NCBI GenBank assembly: GCA_965242845.1
Contig: CBDETC010000002.1
Span: 1,240,001-1,304,000, forward strand
From: RHLJ01 sp965242845
GTDB lineage: Bacteria; Bacteroidota; Rhodothermia; Balneolales; Balneolaceae
Direction of reading: 5' to 3'
Length of the DNA stretch: 64,000 nt
Shown here: positions 50,535 through 60,212 of the stretch, one piece after another
Position numbering within the stretch: the stretch's first letter is position 1
Layout: each line of letters begins with the position of its first letter
Notes under the pieces: model-generated
Databases searched by the model: none
What the model was told of the DNA's origin: nothing
What the model saw: only the letters and a program-made list of their open reading frames with translations
Position numbers and translations under genes: made by a program

Positions 50535-51062
50535 TTATTCGTTTAAAGTAAACTCAATAAAATCTCCTTCTATTCCCTCAAAAAGCACATTTAACTCATA
50601 ATTTGGGCAATCGGAAGCGCCAAATTGTACTTTGCCGCCATTATAGTGAGAATATGCACCGGATCTGTTTAGCGTAATAGTTACTTCAAGCTCATACATA
50701 CCTGTTTGGGTATTATAAGGCATAGTAAACCAATTGGAGAACCTGCCCTGGCTACCCGTAACAAAGCTCATATCATTATCGGTAAAGAGGTTGTCGGAAA
50801 GAAGGACGACGGTGGCTGATTCTTCTCCCGTTTCTTCAAAGAGATTAATAGCATCACCGAAATAAGTATTAGAAGCGGGGAGGCTTATAGAAAGGCTTAC
50901 TTCATCTCCTGCGTCATAGATTTCCTGTAAAGGGCTTAAGGAGATTATTGAGACGTACTCTTCCAAATACACATTTTCTATGACCATGCAATCATCTTCA
51001 CAGTCTATAGCCAGTAAATAAGGAATAATTATAAAGGTTAAGATTGATAGGTATTTACTCAT
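50535..51062 (-). CDS. Secreted beta-rich protein, unknown function
   Basis: 175 residues. An N-terminal hydrophobic signal (about 1-18) precedes DCEDDCMV, which could hold a disulfide. The remainder is beta-rich with an acidic end (GIEGDFIEFTLNE). No family recognised. Its start overlaps the VOC gene's stop by 8 bp, so the two are likely co-transcribed. Confidence 0.55.
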   Translation of the reverse strand: MSKYLSILTFIIIPYLLAIDCEDDCMVIENVYLEEYVSIISLSPLQEIYDAGDEVSLSISLPASNTYFGDAINLFEETGEESATVVLLSDNLFTDNDMSFVTGSQGRFSNWFTMPYNTQTGMYELEVTITLNRSGAYSHYNGGKVQFGASDCPNYELNVLFEGIEGDFIEFTLNE

Positions 51063-51441
51063 CTACTTTCCATGGTGGATTTTTTCTGTTTTCACCGGCC
51101 GTGTAAAGAATCAATTGGTTTCCATCCAGATCATTGAGCCTTGCCTCCCTCCACAACCAGGGCTGATCGGTAGGCTCAAGGGTGAACGAGACTCCCTTTT
51201 CCTTTATTTCCTCTACAACATCATCAAGTTGATCACATTCAAAATAGATGAATACACCGTCTCCGGTAGGTAAAGCATCAACTTTATGTATAGAAAAAGT
51301 CGAATCACCATCAGGACACTCGAATCGGGCATAATGAGGTAAAGCTTTAACTATTGGCTTTAATCCCAGTGCCTCATAAAAGGGAACGGATTTGTCAAGA
51401 TCCAGGGACGGGACGGTTATCTGGTTTAGATTCATAATCAT
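51055..51441 (-). CDS. VOC-family (glyoxalase-fold) protein
   Basis: 128 residues of two beta-alpha-beta-beta-beta units: TVPSLDLDKSVPFYEALGL begins the first, and EARLNDLDGNQLILYT ends the second with a metal-ligand-like Glu/Asp pattern. Family members bind metals in glyoxalase, dioxygenase and drug-resistance proteins. The substrate here is unknown. Overlaps the secreted-protein gene downstream. Confidence 0.8.
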   Translation of the reverse strand: MIMNLNQITVPSLDLDKSVPFYEALGLKPIVKALPHYARFECPDGDSTFSIHKVDALPTGDGVFIYFECDQLDDVVEEIKEKGVSFTLEPTDQPWLWREARLNDLDGNQLILYTAGENRKNPPWKVDE

Positions 51442-51448
51442 TTTTTAA

Positions 51449-51565
51449 GTCATTCTGAGCCCGCCTTCCGAAGTACTCGTACGGAGGACTGGCGATAGCG
51501 AAGAATCAGCACAAAACCAAATTCTCGAAGGCTTGCTGATTCTTCGGCAGTAGCCTCAGAATGAC
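51449..51565. repeat. Dispersed hairpin-pair repeat, copy 7
   Basis: Both arms use ATTCT/AGAAT; the left arm has an enlarged inner part (CCGCCTTCCG...CGGAGGACTGGCG). It lies between uvrB (which ends at 51572) and the VOC gene. Confidence 0.8.
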
Positions 51566-51571
51566 TATCTG

Positions 51572-53626
51572 TTATAGTTCTTTCTCCAGTTTATCAATCT
51601 GGTCTCTGATTCTGGCAGCCTCTTCAAATTCCATATTCCTGGCAGCCTGAAGCATGGTCTCTCTAAGGTGCTCAATCAGTTTGTCCTTGCTTTCGAAGGT
51701 AACTTCGTTCATAGCTGGACTGGCTTTATACTGGATGCCATCTTCTGCAACTTTAATAGATTCCAGGTAATCTTGTTCGGCCTGTTTTTCTGCCTCTTTC
51801 TGGTAATCAAATTTCTGATTAGAGATCAACGATGGATCAACTAATGGTTTTAATTCCTTTTGTACCGTTTGCGGAGTAATTCCATGTTGTCGGTTATAAT
51901 CCTCCTGTACCTCCCGGCGCCTGTTCGTTTCGTCCAGCACTTTTCTCATACTATCGGTAATCTTGTCTGCATACAAAATGGCCTTCCCTTCTACGTTCCT
52001 TGCGGCCCTACCCACAATCTGGAAAAGGGAGGTTTCAGAGCGTAAGAAGCCTTCTTTGTCCGCATCCATAATGGCCACCAGGCTCAATTCTGGGATATCA
52101 ATTCCTTCCCGAAGAAGGTTAATCCCTACAAGCACATCGTAATCTCCCCGGCGGTATTTATAAATCACCTCAATACGTTCAAGAGCATCCAGTTCACTAT
52201 GCATATAAGCAGCTGAAATCCCGAGGTTTTTGAGGTATTCACTAAGTTCTTCACTTAAGCGCTTGGTAAGCGTGATTACCAGGACCCGTTCTTTCTTGGC
52301 AATCCGAATTCTAATTTCCTCAAGCAGATCATCTACCTGGTTAGAAAGAGGGCGCACCTCCACTTCGGGCTCCATGAGGCCAGTTGGACGAATAATTTGT
52401 TCAGTATAGACGCCACCACTTTTTTCCAGTTCATAATCGCTAGGAGTTGCACTAACAAAAATGGCCTGCTTAACCATGCTTTCCCATTCGTCAAAAGTAA
52501 GCGGGCGGTTATCGAGTGCAGACGGTAATCTAAAGCCGTGTTCAACCAATTGTATTTTTCGGGATCGGTCCCCGCCGTACATGGCAGATATCTGAGGAAT
52601 GGTTTGATGACTTTCGTCCACAACAATCATGAAATCGTCCGGGAAATAATCGATTAAACAGAAGGGGCGTTCTCCGGGTTTTCTTGCACTTAAATATCTC
52701 GAATAATTCTCAATGCCAGAGCAGTAGCCAATCTCCTGGATCATTTCCAGGTCAAACAGAGTTCGTTGTTCTAGTCGCTTGGCCTCCAGGAATTTCTCTT
52801 CATCAATAAGAACCTTTGTTCTCCAGTTAAGCTCATCCCGGATTTGTTGAATGGATTCCTCTAAACGAGATTTAGAGGTTACATAATGGGAGGCAGGGTA
52901 GATAGTAAATTCCCGGACTTGTTCTATTACATTGCCAGAATCAGTGTCAAATAGCTGAAGCGTTTCAATTTCATCCCCCCACATCGTAATGCGCAAACCT
53001 TCATCTGAATAGGCAGGGTATACATCAATCACATCTCCACGAACTCGAAAAACACCTCTTCTAAAATCATGATCATTACGAGTATAGTGAAGGTCCACCA
53101 TATCGTAGAGCAGCTTATTCCGGGGAATCTCCATGCCGGTCTTTAGCTGGACGATTAGCTTTGCATACTCAGAAGGCGATCCAATCCCGTAAATACAACT
53201 CACAGAAGAAACAATGACCACATCTCGCCGACCCGAAAGAAGTGAGCTCGTTGCCCGTAATCTTAGTCGCTGAATCTCATCGTTTATAGAAAGGTCTTTT
53301 TCAATGTACTTATCCTGCGAAGAGATATATGCTTCTGGTTGATAGTAATCATAGTAGGAAATAAAGAATTCTACCCGATTGTCCGGGAAGAAATCACTTA
53401 ACTCCCGAAAAAGCTGAGCTGCCAGGGTTTTGTTATGACTCATTACCAGCGTTGGTTTCTGAACATTTTCCAGAACATTGGCAATGGTTCTTGTTTTCCC
53501 AGATCCGGTTATTCCTAACAAGGTCTGAAACTGATCTCCAGATTGAACTCCTTCCGTCAGTTCTTTAATAGCAGTGGGTTGATCCCCGGCGGGTTGAAAG
53601 GGCGAGTGTAGTTTAAATTCTGACAT
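51572..53626 (-). CDS. uvrB: Excinuclease ABC subunit B
   Basis: 684 residues. UvrB is the damage-checking helicase of nucleotide excision repair. Walker A GITGSGKT (38-45), the beta-hairpin YYDYYQPEAYI, DESHQTIPQI, and the C-terminal UVR motif (MEFEEAARIRDQI) that binds UvrC are intact. It starts 14 bp after the stop of a secreted nuclease-like gene, so it may be read from that gene's promoter. No LexA-type box is seen in the small gap. Confidence 0.97.
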   Translation of the reverse strand: MSEFKLHSPFQPAGDQPTAIKELTEGVQSGDQFQTLLGITGSGKTRTIANVLENVQKPTLVMSHNKTLAAQLFRELSDFFPDNRVEFFISYYDYYQPEAYISSQDKYIEKDLSINDEIQRLRLRATSSLLSGRRDVVIVSSVSCIYGIGSPSEYAKLIVQLKTGMEIPRNKLLYDMVDLHYTRNDHDFRRGVFRVRGDVIDVYPAYSDEGLRITMWGDEIETLQLFDTDSGNVIEQVREFTIYPASHYVTSKSRLEESIQQIRDELNWRTKVLIDEEKFLEAKRLEQRTLFDLEMIQEIGYCSGIENYSRYLSARKPGERPFCLIDYFPDDFMIVVDESHQTIPQISAMYGGDRSRKIQLVEHGFRLPSALDNRPLTFDEWESMVKQAIFVSATPSDYELEKSGGVYTEQIIRPTGLMEPEVEVRPLSNQVDDLLEEIRIRIAKKERVLVITLTKRLSEELSEYLKNLGISAAYMHSELDALERIEVIYKYRRGDYDVLVGINLLREGIDIPELSLVAIMDADKEGFLRSETSLFQIVGRAARNVEGKAILYADKITDSMRKVLDETNRRREVQEDYNRQHGITPQTVQKELKPLVDPSLISNQKFDYQKEAEKQAEQDYLESIKVAEDGIQYKASPAMNEVTFESKDKLIEHLRETMLQAARNMEFEEAARIRDQIDKLEKEL

Positions 53627-53640
53627 ACAGCTTATGTTAA

Positions 53641-55371
53641 CTATTTAGCCAACACCATTTTCTTGGTAATGATTTCTGTATTCGTTGCGAGCCGGTAAAT
53701 ATACACTCCGGTGGCCAGGTTTCCCGCATCAAAATTTACACTAAATGTCCCTTCCGGGTGAACTTGATCATTAATTAATGTGGCAATCTTCTTTCCAGTA
53801 ATACTATGAACAGTTAAGGTTATTGGAGTTGTGTCTGAAACGGAATAACTCAGAGAAGTAGACGGATTGAATGGATTAGGGTGGTTCTGATAAAGAGCAA
53901 TGTTCTTTGGCAAATCAGATTCTACCTCATTCGAAGTGAGACTTGGAAGCCTGAAATCTGCTACCACTGGAAGATGATCAGAAGCTATGATAGTGTCATC
54001 GGCTTCGAGACCATAGGCGGTTAGCGAATCCGAATCCAGGCTGGGTGTAAATAAAGAGTAGCTATTTGCCAGCTCTAATACCGAACCAGAATATACGATA
54101 TAGTCAAGCCTGCCGGCGCCGAACGAACTTCCGGAACTATACCAGGTAAAGGCTGTTGGGGAGCCGGGGTTAAGTGGCTTCGAATCTTCCAGCGCTGTTC
54201 CATCCCAATCGGGATTGAAATCATTTCCATAAGACGCTTCATTATCAATATCTCCAGTTATAAGTGTGGTCTGCTGTCTCGCCAATCCAACCAGGTTCAT
54301 ATCTCCCATGATTACGATTGGGGTATTGGGTTGAATATCGAATTCTTCTCCATTTTGAGAATCCCGAAGAAATGCCATCATAGCATCGAATTCGTTTTGG
54401 CGACCCTCATTATTTGCGCAACAAGGAGGATGTGCTACGATAGTGAAGAACTCGCGATCTCCCAGATCAAGAAGATAAGCTGCATTTCCATCTATAGAAC
54501 TTTGTTCTATCACCGGGTATCGGCTAACCATTAAATTATCGTTGCCAGCATCTCCAGAGTACCATTGCTCGCCTTCTTCAGATGGGAGAAAGCTCTCAAT
54601 AAGTGCAGCGGCCTGAGCACCACTGTTGTCATAAACTTCAGATAGCCCAATGATATCGGGATCAATAGCCTGAAAAATTCTTCGGAAATTATCTTCTACT
54701 CCTGGCTCGAAAAGGTTATCGCGAAGTACATTAAAGGAAAGAACTCTAATATCAGAATCATTTTGCTTACTTAATCGGAAAGAGCCCGGTTCATACACGC
54801 CCTGATCAAAAGCATAAGATAGCGTCTCTCCATTTTCAGGGATACTGTCTCCAGAATCACTATCCGACTTTATCACAACTCCGATCGATTGAGAGTTGAA
54901 AACAGCTTCGCCATCAATCTCTGCATCTAAATCTATCTTGAATTCAAAAATGGTCGAGGTGACTGTTGGGGCAGAGAATAGTCCAACATCATAAGCACTA
55001 AAAGCAGAGCTTTGTGAGCCATAAAATGTTCCTCCCCGTTGCCCAAAATTGAATTCTAATTCGTACCCAATTCCAAATTCTGAAACTCCGGTTTCCGTAT
55101 CACTGTCAGTGTCTAAATACAAAGTGATGTTATTGTCATTCTGAAGGTTCGTCTCTATTCCCAATTCCAGGTACACATATAAAAACCGGTCATCATTAGT
55201 CATTTTCAGCATGGCAAAATCAATTCCCGCATTGTCTCCGGTAGCATCATCATACAACAGGGGAATATCTGACCAGTCCGAATAGTCTTCATCTATAAGT
55301 ATTTGTTGACCAAAAGAATTTGTGCCTATAAGAACCAGCAAGGAGAGGAAAAAGGAAGAGAGCCTTAACAT
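53641..55371 (-). CDS. Secreted endonuclease/exonuclease/phosphatase protein with T9SS signal
   Basis: 576 residues. Signal peptide (about 1-21); a CBM9/DOMON-like beta domain (about 22-195, DEDYSDWSDIPL); an endonuclease/exonuclease/phosphatase domain (about 205-475) with SFNVLRDN, LSEVYDN, GDMNLVG and SDHLPVV; and a C-terminal type A T9SS sorting domain (about 495-576, NHPNPFNPSTSLSYSV). It would be secreted across the outer membrane and anchored or released; the substrate may be DNA, nucleotide or a sugar phosphate. It is 14 bp upstream of uvrB. Confidence 0.85.
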   Translation of the reverse strand: MLRLSSFFLSLLVLIGTNSFGQQILIDEDYSDWSDIPLLYDDATGDNAGIDFAMLKMTNDDRFLYVYLELGIETNLQNDNNITLYLDTDSDTETGVSEFGIGYELEFNFGQRGGTFYGSQSSAFSAYDVGLFSAPTVTSTIFEFKIDLDAEIDGEAVFNSQSIGVVIKSDSDSGDSIPENGETLSYAFDQGVYEPGSFRLSKQNDSDIRVLSFNVLRDNLFEPGVEDNFRRIFQAIDPDIIGLSEVYDNSGAQAAALIESFLPSEEGEQWYSGDAGNDNLMVSRYPVIEQSSIDGNAAYLLDLGDREFFTIVAHPPCCANNEGRQNEFDAMMAFLRDSQNGEEFDIQPNTPIVIMGDMNLVGLARQQTTLITGDIDNEASYGNDFNPDWDGTALEDSKPLNPGSPTAFTWYSSGSSFGAGRLDYIVYSGSVLELANSYSLFTPSLDSDSLTAYGLEADDTIIASDHLPVVADFRLPSLTSNEVESDLPKNIALYQNHPNPFNPSTSLSYSVSDTTPITLTVHSITGKKIATLINDQVHPEGTFSVNFDAGNLATGVYIYRLATNTEIITKKMVLAK

Positions 55372-55424
55372 TATTTCATACCAAATTTAAGTTGGCTAAA
55401 GATATAAAACGATCCTAAGCATAA

Positions 55425-55457
55425 TTGTTATGAAGTTAAAAATCCGAAATAACTTTG
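55425..55457 (+). promoter_or_regulatory. Possible promoter of tyrA
   Basis: TTG (55425-55427) and TAACTTTG (55450-55457) are separated by 22 bases, slightly long for the Bacteroidota consensus. The -7 box lies 48 bp upstream of the start codon. Confidence 0.4.
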
Positions 55458-55505
55458 CTTCAACTTTAGGTATTTTAGCGGCTCTTACTCATAAACATTC
55501 GAGGT

Positions 55506-56639
55506 ATGCCCCATAGACATAAGGAGCTGCAGGGCTCCAGGCAACGTATTGACGAAATAGACGAACAGATTCTTGATTTGCTGGCCGAGCGATCCAAAAC
55601 AGTTCAGGATGTAATAAAAACAAAAGTAGAAAATCAGCTTCCAGTTTTTGTTCCGGAACGAGAAGTCGAAAAAAGTAAGTCATTTAAAGAGAAGGCAAAA
55701 AGTAGAGGTATTGACCCCGAGTGGGCGGAAGATTTTTTGCGATTAATTATGAGTTCGTCGAGAGCTAGCCAATCCCAGGAAAAGTTTCCAATGGCTTCCG
55801 AAGAACCCAAGAGGATTCTTTTTATTGGTGGTGAAGGAGGAATGGGTAGTCTTTATAAGAGAATCTCTGAACAAACAGGGCATAAGACTTTTTCGATTGA
55901 TAAAGGAAACTGGCATGAACTGGAAGAACTAAGCGAAAACCTTGATTTGGTTGTTGTAACCGTACCAATAAATGTAACAGAACAGGTAATCAATCGATTA
56001 AAAGGCAGGCTTTCCGAGGAAACCATTCTGGCTGATTTTACAAGTAATAAGGTGAAGCCGATTCAGGCAATGCTTGAACATCATAATGGCCCGGTAATTG
56101 GATTACACCCTATGCATGGTCCGGATGTAGAAAACCTTTCCAAACAGTTGATGGTGGTTTGTCCAGTAAGAGATGCGGAAAAGGCTGAATGGTTTGTAGA
56201 TCAGTGCAAATTATGGGGAATGAGGATTATTACTGCTGACCCGGAAAATCATGATCATGTTATGCACCTGGTACAGGGCTTGAGACATTTTGTGGCTCTT
56301 CTTCATGGCTCCTTTATGGAGCATTATGATTTAAATCCGACGGATATGCTCGACTATTCATCACCTATTTACCGAGCTGAGTTAATGATGACCGGACGTA
56401 TTTTCGCACAAAGTGCAGAGCTTTACGCTGATATTGTATTTGCGAATGAAGAGCGTAGAGAACTGCTGCTCAATTTTTTTGAACATCATAAAAAATTAGC
56501 TGAGCTCGTTAAGAATAATGACCGAAGTGGTTTTATTAAAGAATTTGAGGGTGTTACCGATTTCTTTGGTAAATTCGCTACCCAGGCTCTAACCGAATCG
56601 GGCTATTTAATCAATAGGTTAGCCGATCGATTTGCCTGA
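55506..56639 (+). CDS. tyrA: Bifunctional chorismate mutase / prephenate dehydrogenase
   Basis: 377 residues. Residues about 10-90 are an AroQ-type chorismate mutase (IDEIDEQILDLLAERS). Residues about 100-377 are the dehydrogenase with NAD loop GGEGGMG (108-114), LADFTSNK and HPMHGPD. It converts chorismate through prephenate to 4-hydroxyphenylpyruvate for tyrosine, and is of the T-protein kind found in E. coli. It stands alone here; other aro genes are not in the window. Confidence 0.94.
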   Translation: MPHRHKELQGSRQRIDEIDEQILDLLAERSKTVQDVIKTKVENQLPVFVPEREVEKSKSFKEKAKSRGIDPEWAEDFLRLIMSSSRASQSQEKFPMASEEPKRILFIGGEGGMGSLYKRISEQTGHKTFSIDKGNWHELEELSENLDLVVVTVPINVTEQVINRLKGRLSEETILADFTSNKVKPIQAMLEHHNGPVIGLHPMHGPDVENLSKQLMVVCPVRDAEKAEWFVDQCKLWGMRIITADPENHDHVMHLVQGLRHFVALLHGSFMEHYDLNPTDMLDYSSPIYRAELMMTGRIFAQSAELYADIVFANEERRELLLNFFEHHKKLAELVKNNDRSGFIKEFEGVTDFFGKFATQALTESGYLINRLADRFA

Positions 56640-56663
56640 ACTAAACCTTTTGTGATATAGAAT

Positions 56664-59237
56664 ATGATGAGAAAATTATTAGCAGCACTTTTCATAGTCA
56701 TTATTAGTACTGAGGTATACGCACAAACTCCTATTACATTTAATACTATTGAGTCAAGTGCTAACCTCGTTGATGAAAAGAGCAAATCCAGCACGCCTGT
56801 AACCTTCATTACCATAAATGAAGAAGTTTTTTCAGAAGAAAACCTGAAAGAAGGAACACAATTAGAGGTAAATACTCATACACAAAGCAGTGTACTAACT
56901 ATTACCAGGATAAGTGAGTACATGCCTGGCTTAATATCAGTCAGCGCAGCTTCTGCAGATGATCCAGGAAATGTATTTAGCTTTACCTATAAAGAAGGGA
57001 GACTTATTGGACTTTTGCATGAATCGCTTGGGGAGAATATGCACTTCAAGTATTCAAGCAAGGAAAAGTCGCACTATTTCACCGAGGCAGAACCAGAAGC
57101 CTTTGCATGTACCGTAGATCATGATCATGCAGACTATCATTTTGATGAGCATGGACACAATCATGTGCAGGAAAAGTCACAACAATCTGATGTAGTAAAC
57201 TTTGTGGCAGGGACAACGTCCACCCCCACGAATATTGATATCATGATTGTATATACCTCAAATGCTGAAGTAGCAGCATTTCTGGAATCCGAGGGCATTG
57301 AGTTTGTAATCGCACAATCAATGAACCTGTCTCAGACAGCACTTGACAACAGTGGGATTCCAATTACTTTGAGATTAGTACACACATACAAAACAGAAGA
57401 AAACCTAACTCAGTCTTCGGGAGAACGATTACGCTTATTGACAGCTTCTCCATCCTTCAACCCCTTTGGAATTCAAGATGGTGTACTAGACGAGGTTCAT
57501 ACACTAAGAGATGAATATGGAGCAGATCTTGTAACAATATATGATGATGTGAGCGATACAGGAGGAATAGCATGGGTTGGAACCAACAGGAATGGCTCTC
57601 CCGACTTCGGTTTTTCTTTGAATCGAGTACGACAAGCACATAACTCGTATACCGTTGTCCATGAACTTGGGCATAATATGGGGAACTTTCACTCACGTAC
57701 ACAGGCGGTTCAAACTGCCCCAGCTACAGGAGGGGTATTTCATGAGTCGGTTGGGTATCAGGATCTGGTAGATAGTATTGCCACGGTAATGGCATATACA
57801 GCAGGGGGCTTAACAAGAGTGCCTTATTTCTCAAACCCTTCACAATCATTCGACGGCACAGTTCTTGGCTCAAATAGTGTCACGCTAGTAACAAACTCGT
57901 CTCTAAGCCTGAAAAGGATAAAAAATACAATCGCTTCCTACAGGAAAACAGCTACAGAAGCTCCTTCAAGTTCTATTTCTACAAATAGTATTGAAGTAAA
58001 CATATCTCCTGAAGAGTCGGTAAATATTCCATTAACAATCGAAAATACAGGGGAATCTTTGCTAGAGTATGATGTAGATTTTGAACGAGGAAGCAACGTT
58101 CTATCTAAATCTCTTCCTGGTACATCAAATACCCCAACATTTTCTTCCAAAGTAGTTTATCGAACAAGCTTTGAGAGTAATCAAGGCTATTTTGTATTCG
58201 ATTTTCAGGCTGTTAATTCCTGGAGATCGTTTGCGGGGCCAATTATCTCAATAGCTAACGATGATGCAGCACATGGCAGCCAGAACCTCAGAATTGCTAA
58301 TTCGGGTACTGGGGGAAGAACAATTTTTGGCCCATATTTTAATGCGCTTCCTTTCGCTTCTTATAAAGCGCTGTTTGATATAAAACAATCGAGTATCGAA
58401 GGTTCGGACTCAGAGCAATATGATATAATATTTCTTGACTCCAAGACACAACAAGCAAGTGTTGGGATTAGAGTTTCCGGAGGTCAGATTCATGTATTAT
58501 CAAGCTCTGAAGGTGGGCAAAGTGTGTTTCAGTCAACAGGAACGGCGGTCTCTACAGATGGCTACAATCAAATTGAAATTGATATAAATACCTTTGAAAA
58601 TGAGGTTAACTATTATGTTGACACGGTACTCGTAGCTGAGATTCCATTTACAAATTCAGCAATTACACCTTCAGAAGTGATTATATCTAGCTCAAACTTA
58701 ATTGATGGTACTTTTTTAGATTTCGATGACTTTACCGTATTACAATACAAAAACCCATATCCATGGTTAACGGTTAATTCTAATACAGGCACAGTTTCTG
58801 AAGGAGATGATAGAGACGTCGTATTTAGTTTCAGCTCGGTCGGTGTTGAAAATGGAACTTATACAACTACTGCACTCATTAACACCAATGAAGATGGAGT
58901 CCCTGTATATGAAGTGCCAATTACTCTAAATATTTCTGGAGTTGTATCCAATGAAACAGACCCGGAAAGGGTGGATCAATTTCAGCTAATGCAGAATTAT
59001 CCAAACCCGTTTAATCCGACCACAACGATCAGTTTTTCTTTGCCTCAATCAGGTAATGTTTCACTGAAAGTATATAATGCAATTGGCATGGACATGGGTA
59101 CGCTCACGAACGATTTTTATTCAGCAGGGCAACACCAGGTTCAGTTTGATGCAAGCTCACTGGCAAGCGGAATCTATATTTATTCTCTTGAGTTTAATGG
59201 ATTGAAGCAAACCCGAAAAATGCTTCTCCTCAAATAA
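56664..59237 (+). CDS. Secreted metzincin protease with T9SS signal
   Basis: 857 residues. Signal peptide 1-21. A prodomain carries Cys149 followed by a His-rich stretch (residues about 153-168, DHDHADYHFDEHGHNH). The catalytic domain has HELGHNMGNFH with His333, His337 and His343 as zinc ligands and Glu334 as base, then a Met-turn candidate VMAYT. After it come an immunoglobulin-like segment (about 435-475), a LamG/jelly-roll-like domain (about 495-690), another beta domain, and a C-terminal T9SS sorting domain (NYPNPFNPTTTISFSL). It is probably a surface or secreted protease of the reprolysin-like group; the substrate is unknown. Confidence 0.9.
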   Translation: MMRKLLAALFIVIISTEVYAQTPITFNTIESSANLVDEKSKSSTPVTFITINEEVFSEENLKEGTQLEVNTHTQSSVLTITRISEYMPGLISVSAASADDPGNVFSFTYKEGRLIGLLHESLGENMHFKYSSKEKSHYFTEAEPEAFACTVDHDHADYHFDEHGHNHVQEKSQQSDVVNFVAGTTSTPTNIDIMIVYTSNAEVAAFLESEGIEFVIAQSMNLSQTALDNSGIPITLRLVHTYKTEENLTQSSGERLRLLTASPSFNPFGIQDGVLDEVHTLRDEYGADLVTIYDDVSDTGGIAWVGTNRNGSPDFGFSLNRVRQAHNSYTVVHELGHNMGNFHSRTQAVQTAPATGGVFHESVGYQDLVDSIATVMAYTAGGLTRVPYFSNPSQSFDGTVLGSNSVTLVTNSSLSLKRIKNTIASYRKTATEAPSSSISTNSIEVNISPEESVNIPLTIENTGESLLEYDVDFERGSNVLSKSLPGTSNTPTFSSKVVYRTSFESNQGYFVFDFQAVNSWRSFAGPIISIANDDAAHGSQNLRIANSGTGGRTIFGPYFNALPFASYKALFDIKQSSIEGSDSEQYDIIFLDSKTQQASVGIRVSGGQIHVLSSSEGGQSVFQSTGTAVSTDGYNQIEIDINTFENEVNYYVDTVLVAEIPFTNSAITPSEVIISSSNLIDGTFLDFDDFTVLQYKNPYPWLTVNSNTGTVSEGDDRDVVFSFSSVGVENGTYTTTALINTNEDGVPVYEVPITLNISGVVSNETDPERVDQFQLMQNYPNPFNPTTTISFSLPQSGNVSLKVYNAIGMDMGTLTNDFYSAGQHQVQFDASSLASGIYIYSLEFNGLKQTRKMLLLK

Positions 59238-59240
59238 ATA

Positions 59241-59771
59241 ATGTTTCCAGATAAGGATTGGATTTATGATCATGAGGAGCCCAAAGCCCGATATTCTTTA
59301 GGGCAGAAAGGCTCCAATCCTTTTGTTTGTTTTGGCATAAACCCAAGTACAGCTGTTCCGGGAAACCTTGACCCTACTGTAGCTTCAGTGGCTCGCTATG
59401 CGGTTGAACAAAATTACAATGGTTGGCTGATGTTCAATTTATATCCCCAAAGGGCTACCAATCCGAACAATATGCATCGGCGATTTCAGAAGAAGGAGCA
59501 CCTTAAAAACATCAACGCAATTGAACGTCTTTTGAAGGGATTGCCAAAAGGAGCTGATGTATGGTGTGCGTGGGGAACCCTAATTGAAAAAAGGCCCTAT
59601 CTGATGACTTGCCTTCACGAAATCTATGCCGTACTCGAGCAAACGAATTGTAGGTATTTTAGCCGGGGAAACATATCAAAAGCAGGGCACCCACATCACC
59701 CGCTATACTTGAGAAAAACAGCGCCTCTTGAGAGCTTCGATTTAGAGGCCTACGTAAAGCATCGCATCTAG
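59241..59771 (+). CDS. DUF1643 domain protein
   Basis: 176 residues. RYSLGQKG, FVCFGINPSTAVPGNLDPTV and LFNLYPQRATNPNNMHRRF match DUF1643, a small widespread family of unknown function, sometimes beside DNA-modification genes. The gene starts 3 bp after the protease stop, and its stop overlaps the convergent DUF3127 gene by 4 bp. Confidence 0.85.
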   Translation: MFPDKDWIYDHEEPKARYSLGQKGSNPFVCFGINPSTAVPGNLDPTVASVARYAVEQNYNGWLMFNLYPQRATNPNNMHRRFQKKEHLKNINAIERLLKGLPKGADVWCAWGTLIEKRPYLMTCLHEIYAVLEQTNCRYFSRGNISKAGHPHHPLYLRKTAPLESFDLEAYVKHRI

Positions 59772-60136
59772 AAAGGCAGGTCGTCGTCCAGATCATCGAA
59801 AGCATTCGTATCAATTTCAAAGCTTTCGGTGCTTGGAGATGAAGGAGCAGGACTATTTTGCTCACCCGAACCATGTTCTACACGCCACGCTTTAACATCG
59901 GTATACCAATTGCCGTTGTATTCTCTACTTTGAATATCTACAGATGCCGTTATTTCAAGGCCAACCGAAACCGAATTTTGATCAATATTATCGCCCCACT
60001 GAGTAATACAGACTTTTTTGGGGAACTTGCCAGGTATTTCAAGGATAAAGTCTCGTTTTCTCCACGGACCGTTTTTTCCGGTACCGTTTTGTTCTTCAAG
60101 AATTTGTACGACTTTTCCTTTTAATTGAATGTCCAT
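59768..60136 (-). CDS. DUF3127 protein
   Basis: 122 residues. MDIQLKGKVVQILEEQNGTGKNGPWRKRDFILEIP is the family start, followed by YTDVKAWRVEH and an acidic tail (DTNAFDDLDDDLPF). The acidic end is like that of single-stranded-DNA-binding proteins, and the family is thought to adopt an OB-like fold. Its stop overlaps the DUF1643 stop by 4 bp, so the two genes converge. Role unproved; a single-stranded nucleic acid binder is a guess. Confidence 0.85.
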   Translation of the reverse strand: MDIQLKGKVVQILEEQNGTGKNGPWRKRDFILEIPGKFPKKVCITQWGDNIDQNSVSVGLEITASVDIQSREYNGNWYTDVKAWRVEHGSGEQNSPAPSSPSTESFEIDTNAFDDLDDDLPF

Positions 60137-60212
60137 AGTTCAATGGTTTTTATATTATTTAGAGAAAGTAGAGTTATTTGTTCTTTAATGCTGGACATGT
60201 AAGTTGCCAAAA

